Positions 1 to 8,771 of a stretch of DNA of 64,000 bases are shown one piece after another. Below the pieces are notes generated by a model. The model was not told the DNA's origin. It saw only the letters and a program-made list of their open reading frames with translations, and ran no database searches. Source of the DNA: Lautropia dentalis. GTDB taxonomy: Bacteria; Pseudomonadota; Gammaproteobacteria; Burkholderiales; Burkholderiaceae_E. Every line of letters starts with the position of its first letter. Positions within the stretch are counted from its first letter, which is position 1. The stretch covers positions 1,989,393 to 2,053,392 of the forward strand of contig NZ_RRUE01000001.1 of the NCBI RefSeq assembly GCF_003892345.1. Reading direction: 5' to 3'. A program made the position numbers and the translations under genes.

Positions 1-707
1 TTCACCGTGCTGTCGATGCGTTGGTGGCGGAAGGACTCGGTGCCCTCGTGGGTGACGATGACCACCTGTAGCTCGTCGGGGGCGCAGTCGGCCTGGGCAG
101 CGCTGGTCACCACCACCCATTCGGTGCCCTCGCCCAGCAGGGTGCGGGCGGCGGCCACCGTCTCGCGGAGGGTGTTGACGGGCATCTGGGTCAGGCAGGC
201 CAGCTCGAAGCCGTTGGGGGTCATGCCGGTGGCGACCGGCAGCAGCTGGTGGCGGTAGGCATCGACCATGCCGTCAGCCACGTAGATGCCGCTGTCATGA
301 TCGCCCATCACCGGGTCGATGACGATCTGCAGGTCGGGGTGCTGCTCCTTCAGGGCGGGCAGCCAGTGGGCCAGCATCCGGGCCTGGCTGGGGCCGCCGA
401 GGTAGCCGACCAGCACCGCACGCAGCACGTCCAGGGCGCCGCGGGCTTCGAGGTCGGCCAGATAGCCGGCAAACCAGTCGTCGGGGATGGCGCCGCCGTG
501 GATGCTGGCATAGTGCGGCGTGTTGCTGAACAACACCGTAGGCACGATGGCGGCTTCGAGACCGGCACGCTGCAGCACGGGCCAGGCCACGTTGTTCCCT
601 ACCCGGCCGTAGACCACCATGGACTGCACCGACACCACGTCCAGTGCCAGAGGGCGAAGTGCGTCGTAATGGACGTGTTGACCTTCTTCGGTGTGCAGCG
701 AATCCAT
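1..707 (-). CDS. pdxK: Pyridoxal/pyridoxine kinase (PdxK type), C-terminus cut by window edge
   Basis: ATP-dependent kinase that phosphorylates pyridoxal and pyridoxine in cytoplasmic B6 salvage. The reading frame starts at an ATG at 707 and stays open to the window edge (235 codons seen; the family is about 285 residues, so roughly 50 C-terminal residues are missing). Recognisable PdxK segments are VVYGRVGNNVA near the N-terminus, SNTPHY followed by GGAIPDDWF, the GYLG turn, DPVMGD with SGIYV, TPNGFEL, and WVVVTSA. These match PdxK better than PdxY. The GTGD anion-hole region with the catalytic Asp lies beyond the edge. The gene is read leftwards, like the MFS gene upstream of it. Confidence 0.88.
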   Translation of the reverse strand, partial: MDSLHTEEGQHVHYDALRPLALDVVSVQSMVVYGRVGNNVAWPVLQRAGLEAAIVPTVLFSNTPHYASIHGGAIPDDWFAGYLADLEARGALDVLRAVLVGYLGGPSQARMLAHWLPALKEQHPDLQIVIDPVMGDHDSGIYVADGMVDAYRHQLLPVATGMTPNGFELACLTQMPVNTLRETVAAARTLLGEGTEWVVVTSAAQADCAPDELQVVIVTHEGTESFRHQRIDSTV

Positions 708-1053
708 GGTGGGTGCGGGATTGGGTTGCCGGGATGGCAAAGGTTATCAGTGTTGCGATGCAAAATGCAAAGGTGCTGTGTGGTGGTGCCGGGGCGGGGC
801 GAGCTGCAGCGTGTCATGAACTCATATCTGTATCCGTGAAACGTCTTTGGGGCGTGCAACAGGGCGGCTGTGTCAATGGCTTCAGGGCACTGCCAAGCAC
901 AGTCATGCGCGCCCAAAAGGGGGCCATCCGGGCTGGCCCCGGGGGTGTTGTACAGAGGGAAAAAACGCCGGTGGTGACGGGAAGTCGGTGGTGCGACGGG
1001 ATGCAGGCGACCGGGGGCCGGCGCGGCGCTTTTCAGCTGGCCGGCCCGGGCCT
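708..1053. other. Intergenic region between MFS gene and pdxK
   Basis: Gap of 346 bases without a credible gene. It holds a GC-rich hairpin at 919-940 and must contain the pdxK promoter, but no clear -35/-10 pair stands out. Confidence 0.5.
919..940 (-). terminator. Probable rho-independent terminator after MFS gene
   Basis: GGGGCCA and TGGCCCC form a perfect 7-bp stem around a 7-base loop. Read on the minus strand, four T residues follow the stem. It lies about 115 bases past the stop of the MFS gene and before pdxK. Confidence 0.5.
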
Positions 1054-3588
1054 TCAGCTGGCCGGGATTCGCCGCTGCGTCAGGCACAGCAGTGCGGTGA
1101 TCAGCATCAGCAGGGCCAGCACATACCAGACGAGGTGCAGCCCGAACTCGCCGGTGGCGGTGGCGCCAAGCGCCAGCGGGCCGGCCGCTGCGCCCAGGAA
1201 GTGGGCGGTGATCAGCTGGGCGATGGCGGGGTTGGCCACGACCAGCTCGCCGTCGGGGTTGCCTTCTTCTAGGATCTTCACCGTGGCGCGGCCGATATCG
1301 CTGCCGTCGTCGAGCGGGCTCTCGCCCGGCGTGCGGGGCTGAAAATTGACCAGCTCCTCGCCGCGCTCTTCCATCGCCGGCATCTGGCCAAAGGGCGCTT
1401 CTTCGACCGTGCCGGATTCGGGTTCGATGGTCGTCGGCTCATCCGTCTGCTCATCATCGGGGGGCACGCTGATGGTCTCCGGAAACTGGATATCGTCGAC
1501 GCCGGTATCGGGCAGCCGGGCATGTCCCAGGGCATCGAAAAGCGGCGTCACGGTATCCGGTCCCCAGCTGGATGCGGCCTTCGGCGCAGCGGCAACCGGC
1601 TCCGGGTCGGGGACGGCCGGGGTGGTATGGATGCCGACACCGTGGGCTTCGCCGGTGCGGGAGGCTTCGATGGGGGCTGCTTCGGCCCGGGGTGTTTCGG
1701 TCCAGGCGTTTCCCGTTTTGGCCAGGGCACTTTCCGTTCCGGTCAGGGTGCTTTCCGCCAGCGGTGTTTCAGCCTGGGGGCTTGCAGGCTGCAAGCTGTC
1801 AGCCAAGGCGTGGGCTGCCTGGACGGCTCCGGTCCGGGTTGCTTCTGCCGCGGTTGCCTCGGTTGTCGGGGCTTCGTCTGTCACCCCCTGCGCCGCTGTG
1901 GCGAGCGAAGCCGGCTCCGTGGCACCGGTGGTTGACAGGATGGACGAGGCCGGCTCGCCAGATGCTGCTTCCGGTGCCTGTAGATTCTCCCCGCCGCTTG
2001 CATGGTCTGCACGGCCGATTTCCGGGCCTGCGCTGCTGATCTCCGGGCCTGCGCTGCTGATCTCCGGATTTGTCCCGGTGGTTGCCGGATCTGCCTCGCT
2101 GCTGCCGTGTTTTGCAGCGCTGGTATCCGGGCCCGCGGCATCGCTTGCGGGTTCTGCACCCCTGGTGTCCCAGCCTGCAGCAGTATTGGCTGCCGTATGG
2201 GTTGCGGATTCTGCAGCACCGGAGCCGGGGTCTGCGGCATGGGTGTCCAGCCCTGCAACATGGCTTTCCGGGGTTGCCCCGGTGGCTTCCGGATCCGCGC
2301 CGCCGGCCCCTGATGCTGCATCACTGGCTGGCGCTGTGCCGGCGGTTGCTGGTTCGGCGGTGTTCCCGGACGAGGCGGGGGTGTCCGTGCCGGCGGAACC
2401 CGAATAGGAAGTCGTGTCCAGAACCGTGTCGCCCATCAGGGGGCCTGCGGCGGGCCGGAACGGCGGGCGGGTGTGGCTGTGACGGCCGCCCGTGTGACCA
2501 TGCTGGCTGCGGGCGGCATGGCGCAGGGCCGCCGGCAGGATGGCGGCGTCGGGGTCCGGCGGATATTCCGGGGCCAGCATCTGGATCAGTGTTTCGTGCA
2601 GGCCGAAGAGCCCGGCCCCAATGCCGGCGGCACCGATCCACAGGGTCAGACGGTGTTCGGCGCTGGCAAAGGGCAGCAGTCCGATGGCTACGGCCGCGCA
2701 GGCCAGCATCAGTGCCGGGGCCAGGGCTGGCCGGGTGGTCAGTGCGGTATCGGCACTGCGCACCTGATTGAGCCAGGTGACCAGACACAGGGCGCCCATG
2801 CCTGCACCGCCCATGCTGATCATCATCGGCGTCATGCCGTTGCGCGGCATGCCGAGCTGGTGGGCGTACAGCCCCAGCCACACCACACAGCAGGAAAAGG
2901 CCAGTCCGGCCATGGCGTCGATGATGGCCAGAACCCAGGGCGGGCGATGGTGGCTGTGCATGTCCAGCCGGCCGTCATCGATGCGGTCGCGGGGGTCGTC
3001 GGCCGGAATCCATACCCGGACCAGCAGGGCGAGGGCCAGCAGCATCGGCACCCACGTGGACAGCGAGGCAGCCCAGCTGCGATGCCCGGCCTGGGGCGGC
3101 AGCACGGCACCGGCCAGAATGGCCGCCAGTGGCATGCCCGCCTGGACCATCAGCATCATCCAGGGACGGGAGTCGGCATCGCTGTGCGCCACGGCGGCCA
3201 GACGGCTGGCTGGCTGGGCGAAGGCCAGGGCCACGCCGCCCAGGGCCATGCCCACACAGGCGGCGCCCAGCGTGGGAATGGCGGCCGTCAGCATCAGGCT
3301 GGCTGCCGTGATCAGAAAGGTGAGCACCAGAACCTGGCGCGGCCCCTTGCGCTGCACGCAGCCGCTCGTCCAGCCCGACAGCAGGGCGGCGGGCAGAAAG
3401 AAGCTGGTGGCAAGCCAGCCGAGCCGTGGCGGGGTGGGACCGAATTTTTCGGGCAGGGAGGCGCCCAGGGTGCCCACCGCAAAAAAGACCAGCCAGGGCA
3501 TGGCGCGTGACAGCAGCAGCAGTATGCCCAGACCGGTACGCGACTGGGCGGCAACGGCTGGCTGATAATCCATTTCTCCCTGATTCAT
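1054..3588 (-). CDS. MFS transporter with ~440-residue low-complexity insert
   Basis: Membrane protein of the major facilitator superfamily; substrate unknown. From the ATG at 3588 (AGGAG four bases upstream) it is 844 residues, twice the usual 400. Residues 18-340 form about ten hydrophobic helices, and residues 784-844 add the final two, with the phrase HFLGAAAGPLALG typical of helix 11. Between them lie about 440 hydrophilic residues rich in Ala, Thr, Ser, Pro, Gly, Glu and Asp, with short tandem repeats such as EISSAGP. The insert keeps the frame open and falls in the loop between helices 10 and 11, predicted cytoplasmic. A start at 3573 is possible. Neighbours give no hint of substrate. 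Confidence 0.75.
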   Translation of the reverse strand: MNQGEMDYQPAVAAQSRTGLGILLLLSRAMPWLVFFAVGTLGASLPEKFGPTPPRLGWLATSFFLPAALLSGWTSGCVQRKGPRQVLVLTFLITAASLMLTAAIPTLGAACVGMALGGVALAFAQPASRLAAVAHSDADSRPWMMLMVQAGMPLAAILAGAVLPPQAGHRSWAASLSTWVPMLLALALLVRVWIPADDPRDRIDDGRLDMHSHHRPPWVLAIIDAMAGLAFSCCVVWLGLYAHQLGMPRNGMTPMMISMGGAGMGALCLVTWLNQVRSADTALTTRPALAPALMLACAAVAIGLLPFASAEHRLTLWIGAAGIGAGLFGLHETLIQMLAPEYPPDPDAAILPAALRHAARSQHGHTGGRHSHTRPPFRPAAGPLMGDTVLDTTSYSGSAGTDTPASSGNTAEPATAGTAPASDAASGAGGADPEATGATPESHVAGLDTHAADPGSGAAESATHTAANTAAGWDTRGAEPASDAAGPDTSAAKHGSSEADPATTGTNPEISSAGPEISSAGPEIGRADHASGGENLQAPEAASGEPASSILSTTGATEPASLATAAQGVTDEAPTTEATAAEATRTGAVQAAHALADSLQPASPQAETPLAESTLTGTESALAKTGNAWTETPRAEAAPIEASRTGEAHGVGIHTTPAVPDPEPVAAAPKAASSWGPDTVTPLFDALGHARLPDTGVDDIQFPETISVPPDDEQTDEPTTIEPESGTVEEAPFGQMPAMEERGEELVNFQPRTPGESPLDDGSDIGRATVKILEEGNPDGELVVANPAIAQLITAHFLGAAAGPLALGATATGEFGLHLVWYVLALLMLITALLCLTQRRIPAS
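2017..2079. repeat. 21-bp tandem repeat inside MFS insert
   Basis: Two near-identical 21-bp copies built on TCCGGGCCTGCGCTGCT, followed by a decayed third, encode the repeated EISSAGP peptide of the MFS insert. The unit length is a multiple of three, so copy-number change would not break the frame. Confidence 0.7.
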
Positions 3589-4298
3589 GTCACTCCTCAT
3601 CGACAGACACCCTGGCAGGCGGATCGGATATGCCTGCAGGGAGGCGGCATCAGAGAGGACTCGGCGTGCACCTGCACCGGTCTTCGTGTTGTTCTGGGGA
3701 CACTGAATACCCTGCCCGTGACGATCCGGTACCGCATGCACCGCACGTGCGCTGCCATGCCGGTCCAGGCAGTGGTTTTTCCGGGGCCTGGCCGCCCATG
3801 GCGCAGCCAGACGCACCCGCATGTCCCTGTAGATGTCGCCCGCCCCAGAGCGTATGTCAACAGGGGCAAGAATATATTGCTGCCGTTTAACAAAATGCTG
3901 CAATGATGCAGCGGTATGCACGTCACTGTTTCCGGCCTTGTCCGGGGCCTTTCCGGGGGATAATGAGAACCATCATGCCGCGATGCTGCCCGGTTCGTGC
4001 CTGTCTGCCCCGTGCTGTGAGCCCGGTCTGCCCCGTGTCGGTCCCCTGTTCTGCCGGGTGCAGACCCTGATTTGACCGGTGCAGAGCCTGATGGGGCGCG
4101 GTACGGGGCACGGCGCAGGCTGCAGCGAGGGCGTTCCCGGCCGTCAGCCCGCATTCGGCATTCTGGGCCCTGCCCTGCAGGCGTGCCCGAACAGCCCGGA
4201 AACGGACGAGGGCGAACGATCTTCCCGGGTGTGGCAAACCGGGACAGGCAGATACATTTTGGATAGAAGAGATTGTCGAGATTACAAGGAGATATGTA
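3589..4298. other. 710-bp divergent intergenic region
   Basis: Region between the leftward MFS gene and the rightward ABC binding-protein gene; promoters for both are expected here. The only structures noticed are a small perfect hairpin (GCTGCA-ATGA-TGCAGC near 3896) and a strong ribosome binding site, AAGGAGATAT, directly before 4299. No coding frame inside looks real. Confidence 0.5.
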
Positions 4299-5522
4299 AT
4301 GGCTGAACACGAAAACGAATTTGTGGATGATGTAACCAGTGCCGGGCCGGGCATACAGAAACAGCGTCGCCGTGCGCTGGTGGCGGGCGCGACCCTGCTG
4401 GCCAGCGGCGCCCTGCCCGGCTGGGTGCGTGCCGCCGCCGATGCGGCCGAAGGGGCGGCAGGTTCTGGTGGTACTGCAGGGGCGGCCGACACCGGGTCGT
4501 CTGCTGCCGCCGCAGGTGCCGCGGGCAACGGGGCCGGTAACCCGGCGGGGGGCGCCGCGGATCGTGCGGCCGCTCCGGGCAGTCCGGCCGTGGTGGGGAC
4601 GAAGAAGGTTCCCCGTCTGCTGCTGGCTGGTCCCTATGCCACGGTGTCGAACCCGCTGATTCGCATCGTCGAGGCTGGCCTGCTCAAGGACGCGGCGGAG
4701 AAAGTGGAGTTCATCACCTGGCGCACGCCCGACCAGCTGCGGGCCATGGCACTGAAGGGCGAGGCCGACTTCATGGCCATGCCCAGCAATCTGGCGGCCA
4801 ATCTCTACAACCGCGGGGCGAAGGTGCAGCTGCTCAACATCGGTATCTGGGGCATTCTGTGGATGCTGGCCTGCCGGGACGGGCTGAAGACGCTGGCCGA
4901 CTTCAAGGGTGAGGAGGTGGTGATGCCCTTCCGAGGTGACATGCCGGATGCGGTGTTCCGCCTGCTGTGCACCAAACAGGGCATCAATCCGGACAAGGAT
5001 CTGACGTTGCGCTATGTGGCCTCACCGCTGGATGCGATGCAGCTGCTGATCACGCGCCGCGCCGACAATGCGCTGCTGGCCGATCCGGCCATTGCGGTGG
5101 GGCTGCGCAAGACGCAGTCGTTCCCGGTGAGTGCGATTGCGCCGACGCTGTACCGCAGTGTGAGCATTCAGGCCGAGTGGGGCCGGGTGTTCAATCGCGA
5201 TCCGCATTTCCCGCAGGCGGGCATTGTGGCGCTGGGGGCGCAGCTGGGCAACAAATCGCTTGCGGCGGCGATGGAGGCGGCCTGTGTGGAGGCGCAGGCC
5301 TGGTGTGAGGCCAATCCGGATGCCTGCGGCGAGATGGTGGCAAAACGGATCGATGCGCTGACGCCGGAGGGGGTGGCGGATGCGGTGAAGGCCGATGATG
5401 CGAAGATCGTGGTGGGCAAGGAGGCGCGGCCGGAGCTGGAGTTCTTCTATCGGCAGCTTCTGGAGATGCAGCCGGGGCTGGTGGGGGGCAAGCTGCCCGA
5501 TGATGGGTTCTATTTCGGGTGA
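4299..5522 (+). CDS. ABC transporter periplasmic substrate-binding protein (NMT1/SsuA-like)
   Basis: 407-residue exported binding protein for an ABC importer; ligand unknown. It starts at ATG 4299 behind AAGGAG. The N-terminus has RRRALVAGATLLASGALPG followed by an Ala-rich stretch, a twin-arginine-like or Sec signal. A Gly/Ala-rich linker (about residues 45-95) precedes the mature fold. The fold itself resembles nitrate/sulfonate/thiamine-precursor binding proteins: LAGPYATVSNPLIRIVEAG, then GEADFMAMPSNLAANLYNRG and WGILW. The matching permease and ATPase are 3.7 kb downstream, separated by a repeat-rich gap and an oppositely oriented TonB receptor. This is the only binding-protein gene near them, so it is probably their partner. 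Confidence 0.75.
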   Translation: MAEHENEFVDDVTSAGPGIQKQRRRALVAGATLLASGALPGWVRAAADAAEGAAGSGGTAGAADTGSSAAAAGAAGNGAGNPAGGAADRAAAPGSPAVVGTKKVPRLLLAGPYATVSNPLIRIVEAGLLKDAAEKVEFITWRTPDQLRAMALKGEADFMAMPSNLAANLYNRGAKVQLLNIGIWGILWMLACRDGLKTLADFKGEEVVMPFRGDMPDAVFRLLCTKQGINPDKDLTLRYVASPLDAMQLLITRRADNALLADPAIAVGLRKTQSFPVSAIAPTLYRSVSIQAEWGRVFNRDPHFPQAGIVALGAQLGNKSLAAAMEAACVEAQAWCEANPDACGEMVAKRIDALTPEGVADAVKADDAKIVVGKEARPELEFFYRQLLEMQPGLVGGKLPDDGFYFG

Positions 5523-5733
5523 TCTCTTCCTGTGCACGGGGAGGTGCTGTTCTTCTGGAGGGCGGTTCCTTGTATGCGCCATCGGGGTTGCAGAGGGGCA
5601 GCTCCTCCAGTGCGCGGGAGCCATTTATCGCAGTGTTGTTCTGTGGTTCTGTGCCGCGCGAAAGACGGCTTCGGGCGGGGCGGCCCGCGGACCGGTGGAC
5701 TCCTGCGGCTCATACACTCACTGCGGTTTTGAT

Positions 5734-5870
5734 GCCCACGACCTTCGTCGTGGTCAACAAACCCGCAGGCCTATAACACTTCCCGACAACCGGGCTGACG
5801 CCCGCCCGTCAGGAAGTGTTCACGGCTACCGTGAAATCGCCGCATGAGCCCCCCGCTCCGCGGACCGCTT
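5734..5870 (+). repeat. Left arm of 137-bp inverted repeat
   Basis: Starts GCCCACGACC, contains a perfect 7-bp hairpin (CCACGAC-CTTC-GTCGTGG at 5736-5753), then TCAACAAACC, CGACAACCGGGCT, CGCCCGCCCGTCAG, GTTCACG and CCCGCTCCGCGG. The same blocks occur in the same order on the opposite strand at 6114-6250, with scattered mismatches (roughly 80 per cent identity by eye). Confidence 0.8.
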
Positions 5871-6113
5871 CTCATGCTCCACCGTTGCGGCTTCGACGGG
5901 GGGGCTGGTCGTGAGGTCTGCTGTGCTGTACCTGCGCTCTGACTTTTGTCGTTATGGTTTTGATTGCAGGTAGCGAAATGGCTGAAATGACATGGCGATG
6001 GGGATTCCAGAATCCCTGACCCAGAGGGCACTTCAGCTGTGCACGGGATCGCACTGAATGAATCCCGTTATGGCATTGAGTTCTCCCCGGGATTGTCCTC
6101 CGACGTATTTGCG

Positions 6114-6250
6114 ACAAGCGCCGCGGAGCGGGATACGAGTGCTGCGACTTCGCGGTAGGCGTGAACGACTTTCTGACGGGCGGGCGAAGCCCGGTTGTCG
6201 GAAAGTGTTTTAGCGCTGAAGGTTTGTTGACCACGACGCAGGTCGTGGGC
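6114..6250 (-). repeat. Right arm of 137-bp inverted repeat
   Basis: Reverse-complement partner of the arm at 5734-5870, matching over essentially its full length. The arms enclose 243 bp without a gene. No transposase and no obvious target-site duplication was found. The arrangement could be a decayed non-autonomous element or two oppositely placed copies of a dispersed intergenic repeat. Confidence 0.8.
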
Positions 6251-6275
6251 AACAAAGCTTCAGTGAGCGTTGAGC

Positions 6276-6310
6276 AGCAATCGTATCCCGCTCCGTGGCG
6301 CGTGCCTCAT
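6276..6310 (+). repeat. Partial third copy of the arm's distal block
   Basis: TCGTATCCCGCTCCGTGGCG matches the distal block of the right arm read in reverse (TCGTATCCCGCTCCGCGGCG), 19 of 20 bases. It lies just beyond the right arm in left-arm orientation. Confidence 0.6.
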
Positions 6311-6506
6311 CGAAGTCGTGCTGCACAGATTGCACCTGTCACACCGGATTCGCACAATGCAGCGCAGGCTGAATCTGCTTCATCGGCGTTGTGTAGCGTG
6401 GTGAACACATAAAGAAACCCCCACGAGCCAAACAAAAAGCCCATGGGGGTGATCATCGAGCCGCCCCCGGGCGTCCTGCAGACACCCGGAGAACGGAGAC
6501 GATGCC

Positions 6507-8771
6507 TTACAGCGTGGCGTTCAGCGTGATGTAGAACATCCGGCCCGGTTCGTTGTAGGTGGCCGCACCGGCACCGTAGATGGTGCGCGGGTTGTTCACG
6601 CCGATGGCATTGCCGCGGCGGTACAGGCGCTTGTCGAACAGGTTCTCGATGCCCAGACCCACCTTGAAGTTGCGGTTGATGGCATAGCTGCCACCCAGAC
6701 CGACCAGCGCATAGGGCGAGAGGTTGGTGCTCTCCTCACCCTGCACCGGCAGCCCCTGGTAGTCCAGCTTGTTGGCCTTCTGCTTGCCATAGAACGTGGC
6801 GCTGCCGAAGACGCTGGCCTCTTCCGTGAGCTTCCAGTCCAGACGCGAGTTCACCGTGTATTTCGGGATGATCGAGAGCTGCTCGCCGGTGGACTTGTTC
6901 TCGCTCTTGATCATGTAGGTCAGGTTGTTCGACCACGAGAGCTGCGGCGTGAACCTGTAGTTGAACGTGCCTTCCAGACCATGGACCAGCGCCTTGGGCA
7001 CGTTGTCCCACTGGAACACGTTGGCGTTGGCAAAGCGGCCCTGCCCGCCCGTGGCCTTGCCGATGGCGGTGTGGCCGGCGTCGATCTTGTTGCGGTAGTC
7101 GTTGTGGAACCAGGTCAGGCCGGCCACCAGGACTTCATCCGCATACTCGGCACCCAGCTCGGTGTTGATGCTGGTTTCGGCCTTCAGGTTGCTGTTGCCC
7201 ATCAGGTAGCAGGCACCGCCACCACCCCAGCAGCCGATGCCGCGGCTGTACAGCAGGTAGTTGGGGTTGAGCTGGTACAGGTTGGGCGCCTTGTAGGCGC
7301 GGGCGATGCCGGCCTTCAGGGTGATTTCACGCGTCAGGCTGTGCGACAGGTTCAGCGAGGGGCTCCAGTTGTTGCCGGCCTTGCTGTGGTGATCGAAGCG
7401 CACGCCCGGGGTCAGGATGGTGTCGCGGGTCAGCTCGATGTTGTCCTCGACGAAGACCGAGTAGATCTTTGCGTCGATTTTCGGGCTGCGGCCGGTGCCG
7501 GACAGGCCGGCGATGGTGCCGCCTTCGGTGGTGGTCTGCGAGACCGAGTTCCGGTCGGTGAATTTCTGGTTGACCACCTCGGCACCGAGCGTCATGACGT
7601 GATCCAGCTCACCCCACTTGCCGGGCTGGTTGTATTCGCCGTGCAGCGTGGTGGTGTCCAGTTTGGCCGTGGTGAAGGTGCCGTCGGAGAACAGGCCCTC
7701 GGTGCCGCCGGCCAGCCCCTCGTCCATCCGGGTGTTGCGGGTGGCTTCGTACTGCAGGTAGGCGGTGGACGATGCGCCGCCCTCGTACCGGCCCGTATGG
7801 GTCAGGGCGTAGTTGGTGCGGTACATCCGGTTGGTCTCGCTGCCGATGGCGTCGCGCACGCGCTGCGAGGTGGGGGCCAGCTGGCCATTGGGCAGCGTGG
7901 TGAAGTTGTTGGTGTTCTGGGTGTCACCGGTGTAGATGTTGCCCTGGCGGCTGAAGCTGGCGTCCAGGTCGATGCGGTGCATGGTGTTGGGCCTGAGGCT
8001 CAGCCGTGCATCGAGGTCACGGTTGCGCACGCCCTCGCGGCCGGCCGGGAAGGTGCCGGCGAAGGTGCCGGTCCGGGTGGATGCATGGCCGCGGTTGATG
8101 TCCCAGGCGTCGGAGTCGGTCTTGGCGATGTTGCCGGTCAGACGGAAGCCCAGCATGTCGGAGATCGGGCCGGCCAGGCTGAAGCTGGCACGGCGCTCGC
8201 CGCCCTCTTCCTTGTGCTGGCGCTTGCCGTAGTACAGCGTGGCCGAGGCACCAAATTTGTCGGGCGTGCCCTTGGTGACGATGTTGACCACGCCACCGGC
8301 GGCACCGTTGCCGTAGCGGGCGGCAGCCGGGCCACGCAGCACCTCGATGTGGTCGATGGCCTCGGTGGGCACCCAGTTCATGTCGCCGCGGGTGTCACGC
8401 TCGCCCCGCCAGCCGAAGCGCACCGACTTGCGGCTGTTGACGGGTTTGCCGTCGATGAGGATGAGCGTGTTTTCCGGGCCCATGCCGCGCAGGTCGATCT
8501 GGCGGTTGTTGCCGCGCTGGCCACTGGTGGAGTTGCCGGTGAGGTTCACACCGGGCTGCTTGCGCAGCACGTCGCTCAGGTCGTTGGTGGGCAGCTGCGA
8601 GAGGTCTTCCTGCGTGACGGTGGACACGCCGGGCGCCTGTTTCCAGGCCTGTTCGGCGGTACCGAGCACTTCGACCTCGGGCAGCACGGTGGCCTGCTGT
8701 GCAAAGACGCCGGGTACGGCCAGTGGCAGGATGGTGGCAGCCAGCCACTGCAGTTGCTTGTGTTTGCTCAT
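6507..8771 (-). CDS. TonB-dependent outer-membrane receptor, FepA/PfeA (catecholate siderophore) type
   Basis: Outer-membrane receptor that imports a ferric siderophore using TonB energy. 754 residues from ATG 8771. A signal peptide (about residues 1-25, ending VFAQQ) is followed by a plug domain: DVLRKQPGVNLTG, the QIDLRGMGPENTLILIDG block, then SVRFGWRGERDTRGDMNWVP and IEVLRGPAAARYGNGAAGG. The RFGWRGERDTRGDMNW segment is characteristic of FepA, PfeA and BfeA. The remainder is a 22-strand barrel ending in alternating hydrophobic residues (MFYITLNATL). A Fur-box-like site lies about 120 bases upstream, so iron repression is likely. It points opposite to the flanking ABC genes. Ligand inference rests on family resemblance only. 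Confidence 0.9.
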   Translation of the reverse strand: MSKHKQLQWLAATILPLAVPGVFAQQATVLPEVEVLGTAEQAWKQAPGVSTVTQEDLSQLPTNDLSDVLRKQPGVNLTGNSTSGQRGNNRQIDLRGMGPENTLILIDGKPVNSRKSVRFGWRGERDTRGDMNWVPTEAIDHIEVLRGPAAARYGNGAAGGVVNIVTKGTPDKFGASATLYYGKRQHKEEGGERRASFSLAGPISDMLGFRLTGNIAKTDSDAWDINRGHASTRTGTFAGTFPAGREGVRNRDLDARLSLRPNTMHRIDLDASFSRQGNIYTGDTQNTNNFTTLPNGQLAPTSQRVRDAIGSETNRMYRTNYALTHTGRYEGGASSTAYLQYEATRNTRMDEGLAGGTEGLFSDGTFTTAKLDTTTLHGEYNQPGKWGELDHVMTLGAEVVNQKFTDRNSVSQTTTEGGTIAGLSGTGRSPKIDAKIYSVFVEDNIELTRDTILTPGVRFDHHSKAGNNWSPSLNLSHSLTREITLKAGIARAYKAPNLYQLNPNYLLYSRGIGCWGGGGACYLMGNSNLKAETSINTELGAEYADEVLVAGLTWFHNDYRNKIDAGHTAIGKATGGQGRFANANVFQWDNVPKALVHGLEGTFNYRFTPQLSWSNNLTYMIKSENKSTGEQLSIIPKYTVNSRLDWKLTEEASVFGSATFYGKQKANKLDYQGLPVQGEESTNLSPYALVGLGGSYAINRNFKVGLGIENLFDKRLYRRGNAIGVNNPRTIYGAGAATYNEPGRMFYITLNATL

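Larger units (their letters stand above)
5523..6506. other. 984-bp non-coding, repeat-bearing region
   Basis: Gap between the binding-protein gene and the TonB receptor's stop. No open frame here resembles a gene. It is occupied mainly by a long inverted-repeat pair (5734-5870 and 6114-6250), a 243-bp central spacer, and a partial third copy at about 6276-6310. Confidence 0.6.

Noticed and set aside
3896..3911. Hairpin GCTGCA-ATGA-TGCAGC in the MFS/ABC gap
   Set aside because: Six-base stem with no T tract and in the middle of a divergent promoter region; too small to call a terminator or operator.
5872..6255. 127-codon frame on the minus strand in the inverted-repeat region
   Set aside because: It lies over the right arm and spacer of the inverted repeat, has no ribosome binding site or family character, and its VVVNKP-like start recurs in the left arm, which shows it is repeat sequence rather than a gene.
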